NCBI GenBank assembly: GCA_046160725.1
Contig: JBJXHB010000393.1
Coordinates: forward strand, 1 to 15,705
Source: JBJXHB01 sp046160725
GTDB taxonomy: Bacteria > Pseudomonadota > Gammaproteobacteria > Burkholderiales > Burkholderiaceae_C
Length of the DNA stretch: 15,705 bases
Direction of reading: 5' to 3'
Shown here: piece after piece, positions 14,768 to 15,705 of the stretch
Numbering within the stretch: the first letter of the stretch is position 1
How the letters are laid out: every line of letters starts with the position of its first letter
Notes under the pieces: model-generated
Seen by the model: the letters and a program-made list of their open reading frames with translations, nothing else
What the model was told of the DNA's origin: nothing
Databases searched by the model: none
Made by a program: the position numbers and the translations under genes

Positions 14768-15311
14768 CGGCGGCCCCCGGGTCTGGCGCCTGGCCCTGCT
14801 TCAGCTCGGTGTCCAGCAGCCGGGCGGCCAGGGTGCGCTCGCGCGCCCGGCCGGCACGCAGCGCGTCCACCAGGGCCAGCACGCGGTGCAGGGCGGGGTC
14901 GGCCAGCGCGGCCTGGGGCGCGGTGCGGTACAGCGGCGAGAGCGTGGGCCCCTTGGCACTGCCGGCGGGGTGGGCCCACACCGGCGCCTCGCCCGCGGCC
15001 ACGGCCAGCTGGCTGGCCAGCGGTTCCGCGCCAAAGGCCGTGGGCACGCCGCGCTTCACCGGCCCGGGCACGGCCGGCCACACATAGCGCACGCCGTGGG
15101 TGCAGAACTCCAGCAGGCTGGGCCGCACGGGCGACCATTCGCCGCGCCCGCCCGCCACCGCCAGGCCGCAGGCCACCGCGCGCTTCACGCTGGCATGGGC
15201 CTCGCTGGCGCTGAGGCCCAGCGCCTCGCCCAGCGCGGCATAGGTCCAGCGCTGCGGCGGGTGGGCGGCCACCTTCAGCAGCACCAGCAGGTCTTGGGGT
15301 TTGAGGTCCAT
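14754..15311 (-). CDS. winged-helix protein, AbiEi-like partner of the nucleotidyltransferase
   Basis: This encodes a 185-aa protein. Residues about 5-55 form a winged helix-turn-helix: LLVLLKVAAHP, then WTYAALGEALGLSASEAHASVKRA, then GLAVAGGRGEW. Residues 60-100 (PSLLEFCTHGVRYVWPAVPG, GVPTAFGAEPLA) and 110-130 (PVWAHPAGSAKGPTLSPLYR) match a family I recall as paired with a nucleotidyltransferase gene directly downstream. The C-terminus is helical (LHRVLALVDALRAGRARERT). By analogy with AbiEi it may repress its own operon and neutralise the partner; this is inference. It starts 90 bp after hsdS, with a strong palindrome 12 bp before its ATG, and overlaps the next gene by 14 bp. No clear ribosome binding site is seen. 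Confidence 0.7.
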   Translation of the reverse strand: MDLKPQDLLVLLKVAAHPPQRWTYAALGEALGLSASEAHASVKRAVACGLAVAGGRGEWSPVRPSLLEFCTHGVRYVWPAVPGPVKRGVPTAFGAEPLASQLAVAAGEAPVWAHPAGSAKGPTLSPLYRTAPQAALADPALHRVLALVDALRAGRARERTLAARLLDTELKQGQAPDPGAADARR

Positions 15312-15322
15312 CGGGCAGCGGC

Positions 15323-15346
15323 ATTCGCTATTCGCGAATTGCGAAT
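15323..15346 (-). promoter_or_regulatory. 24-bp palindrome, likely operator of the winged-helix gene
   Basis: A central ATTCGCGAAT (15330-15339) is flanked, after one base on each side, by ATTCGC on the left and GCGAAT on the right. The whole is symmetric apart from the two spacer bases, so it contains two overlapping layers of dyad symmetry. It is A+T-richer than its surroundings and sits 12 bp before the ATG of the winged-helix gene, in the gap after hsdS. This is the expected place for an autoregulatory site. Confidence 0.6.
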
Positions 15347-15401
15347 ATCGCCGATGCGCGCGGGCTTGGCAAGGGGCCGGGCACGCCGCTCACAGGAGGG
15401 C

Positions 15402-15705
15402 TCAGGCGGCGACGGCGTCGCGCACGTCGATCTGGCCGGTAACGGCGGCGGTGATGAGGGCGGAGCGGCGTTCGCGGAGCAAGTCGATGGCTCGGGTGGC
15501 GTTGCCGCTCAGTTCGCCGAGCTTGGAATGGACCTGAGCTATGTGTTTCAGGAGCGCTTGTTGCTCTCCCAGCGACGGCACGGCGACATACAACTCACCG
15601 ATGGACGACATGTTCAGTCCTTCCATGGTGGTTCCTTGAGCCGCGAGTGCAAAGTACTTCTGGCTTGCAGGGCAGTTCAAAAGGGCCTGCAGATAGCGAG
15701 GGAGG
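15402..15705 (-). CDS. hsdS: type I restriction specificity subunit, 3' end only (cut by window edge)
   Basis: About 100 codons of the C-terminus of HsdS, the DNA-recognition subunit shared by the methyltransferase and restriction complexes. The readable part ends the second target-recognition domain (RYLQALLNCPASQKYFALAA, then GTTMEGLNMSSIGELYVAVP). It then gives the typical PSLGEQQALLKHI turn and the closing conserved helix (HSKLGELSGNATRAIDLL, RERRSALITAAVTGQID). The last segment is highly characteristic of HsdS. The frame is open to the right edge, so the start lies outside. It is first of the visible genes in the hsdS - winged helix - nucleotidyltransferase remnant - hsdR series. Confidence 0.92.
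   Translation of the reverse strand, partial: LPRYLQALLNCPASQKYFALAAQGTTMEGLNMSSIGELYVAVPSLGEQQALLKHIAQVHSKLGELSGNATRAIDLLRERRSALITAAVTGQIDVRDAVAA

Noticed and set aside
1..15705. Mobile elements, CRISPR arrays, tRNA and rRNA genes
   Set aside because: I saw no transposase or integrase, no regularly spaced repeats, no tRNA-like cloverleaf and no conserved rRNA sequence.

Overview
The window looks like chromosomal DNA of a very high-G+C betaproteobacterium, probably of the order Burkholderiales. Third codon positions are almost all G or C. The first gene is a solute-binding protein of the ABC_sub_bind type, a family much expanded in that group. Several small or secreted proteins also have a beta-proteobacterial look. 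The assignment rests on composition and gene style only. I see no rRNA, tRNA, CRISPR array, transposase or phage structural gene.

Left third (1-4187, all minus strand). In transcription order this holds: an EamA-family permease (4187-3240); a Cro/C1-type HTH protein (3180-2614); a 300-bp spacer with a promoter-like sequence, a 19-codon alanine-rich ORF and a good intrinsic terminator; a two-gene operon of small proteins (56 and 103 aa) closed by a second hairpin; a secreted glutamine-rich protein (1664-1065); and an ABC substrate-binding protein that runs off the left edge.

Middle (4389-10646) is a cell-envelope cluster. On the plus strand are a DKNYY-repeat lipoprotein and a secreted protein with a DUF3828-like C-terminus, joined by a GTGA overlap, followed by an SGNH-hydrolase-like lipoprotein. 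On the minus strand are a six-repeat kelch lipoprotein, split by a one-base frameshift in a run of nine C, and a membrane-bound OmpR/ToxR-type regulator with a TolB-like beta-propeller. The upstream regions of the SGNH and kelch genes share TTTGGATC followed by a second TTGGA, repeated at exactly 11 bp. That is the layout OmpR/PhoB-type winged helices bind, so both lipoproteins may be targets of the neighbouring regulator (inference).

Right third. After a short remnant with an in-frame TAG and one small unknown plus-strand gene comes a minus-strand type I restriction-modification locus: the 3' end of hsdS, a winged-helix protein, a 59-aa nucleotidyltransferase remnant, and full-length hsdR. 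hsdM is not in the window and would be expected beyond the right edge. The winged-helix/nucleotidyltransferase pair resembles an AbiE-like toxin-antitoxin or abortive-infection module inserted between hsdS and hsdR. Its nucleotidyltransferase appears to have lost its catalytic core by an in-frame deletion that keeps the ATGA overlap with hsdR. A near-perfect 24-bp palindrome just upstream of the winged-helix gene is the obvious candidate operator. This locus and the shared direct repeats are the two most interesting things in the window.
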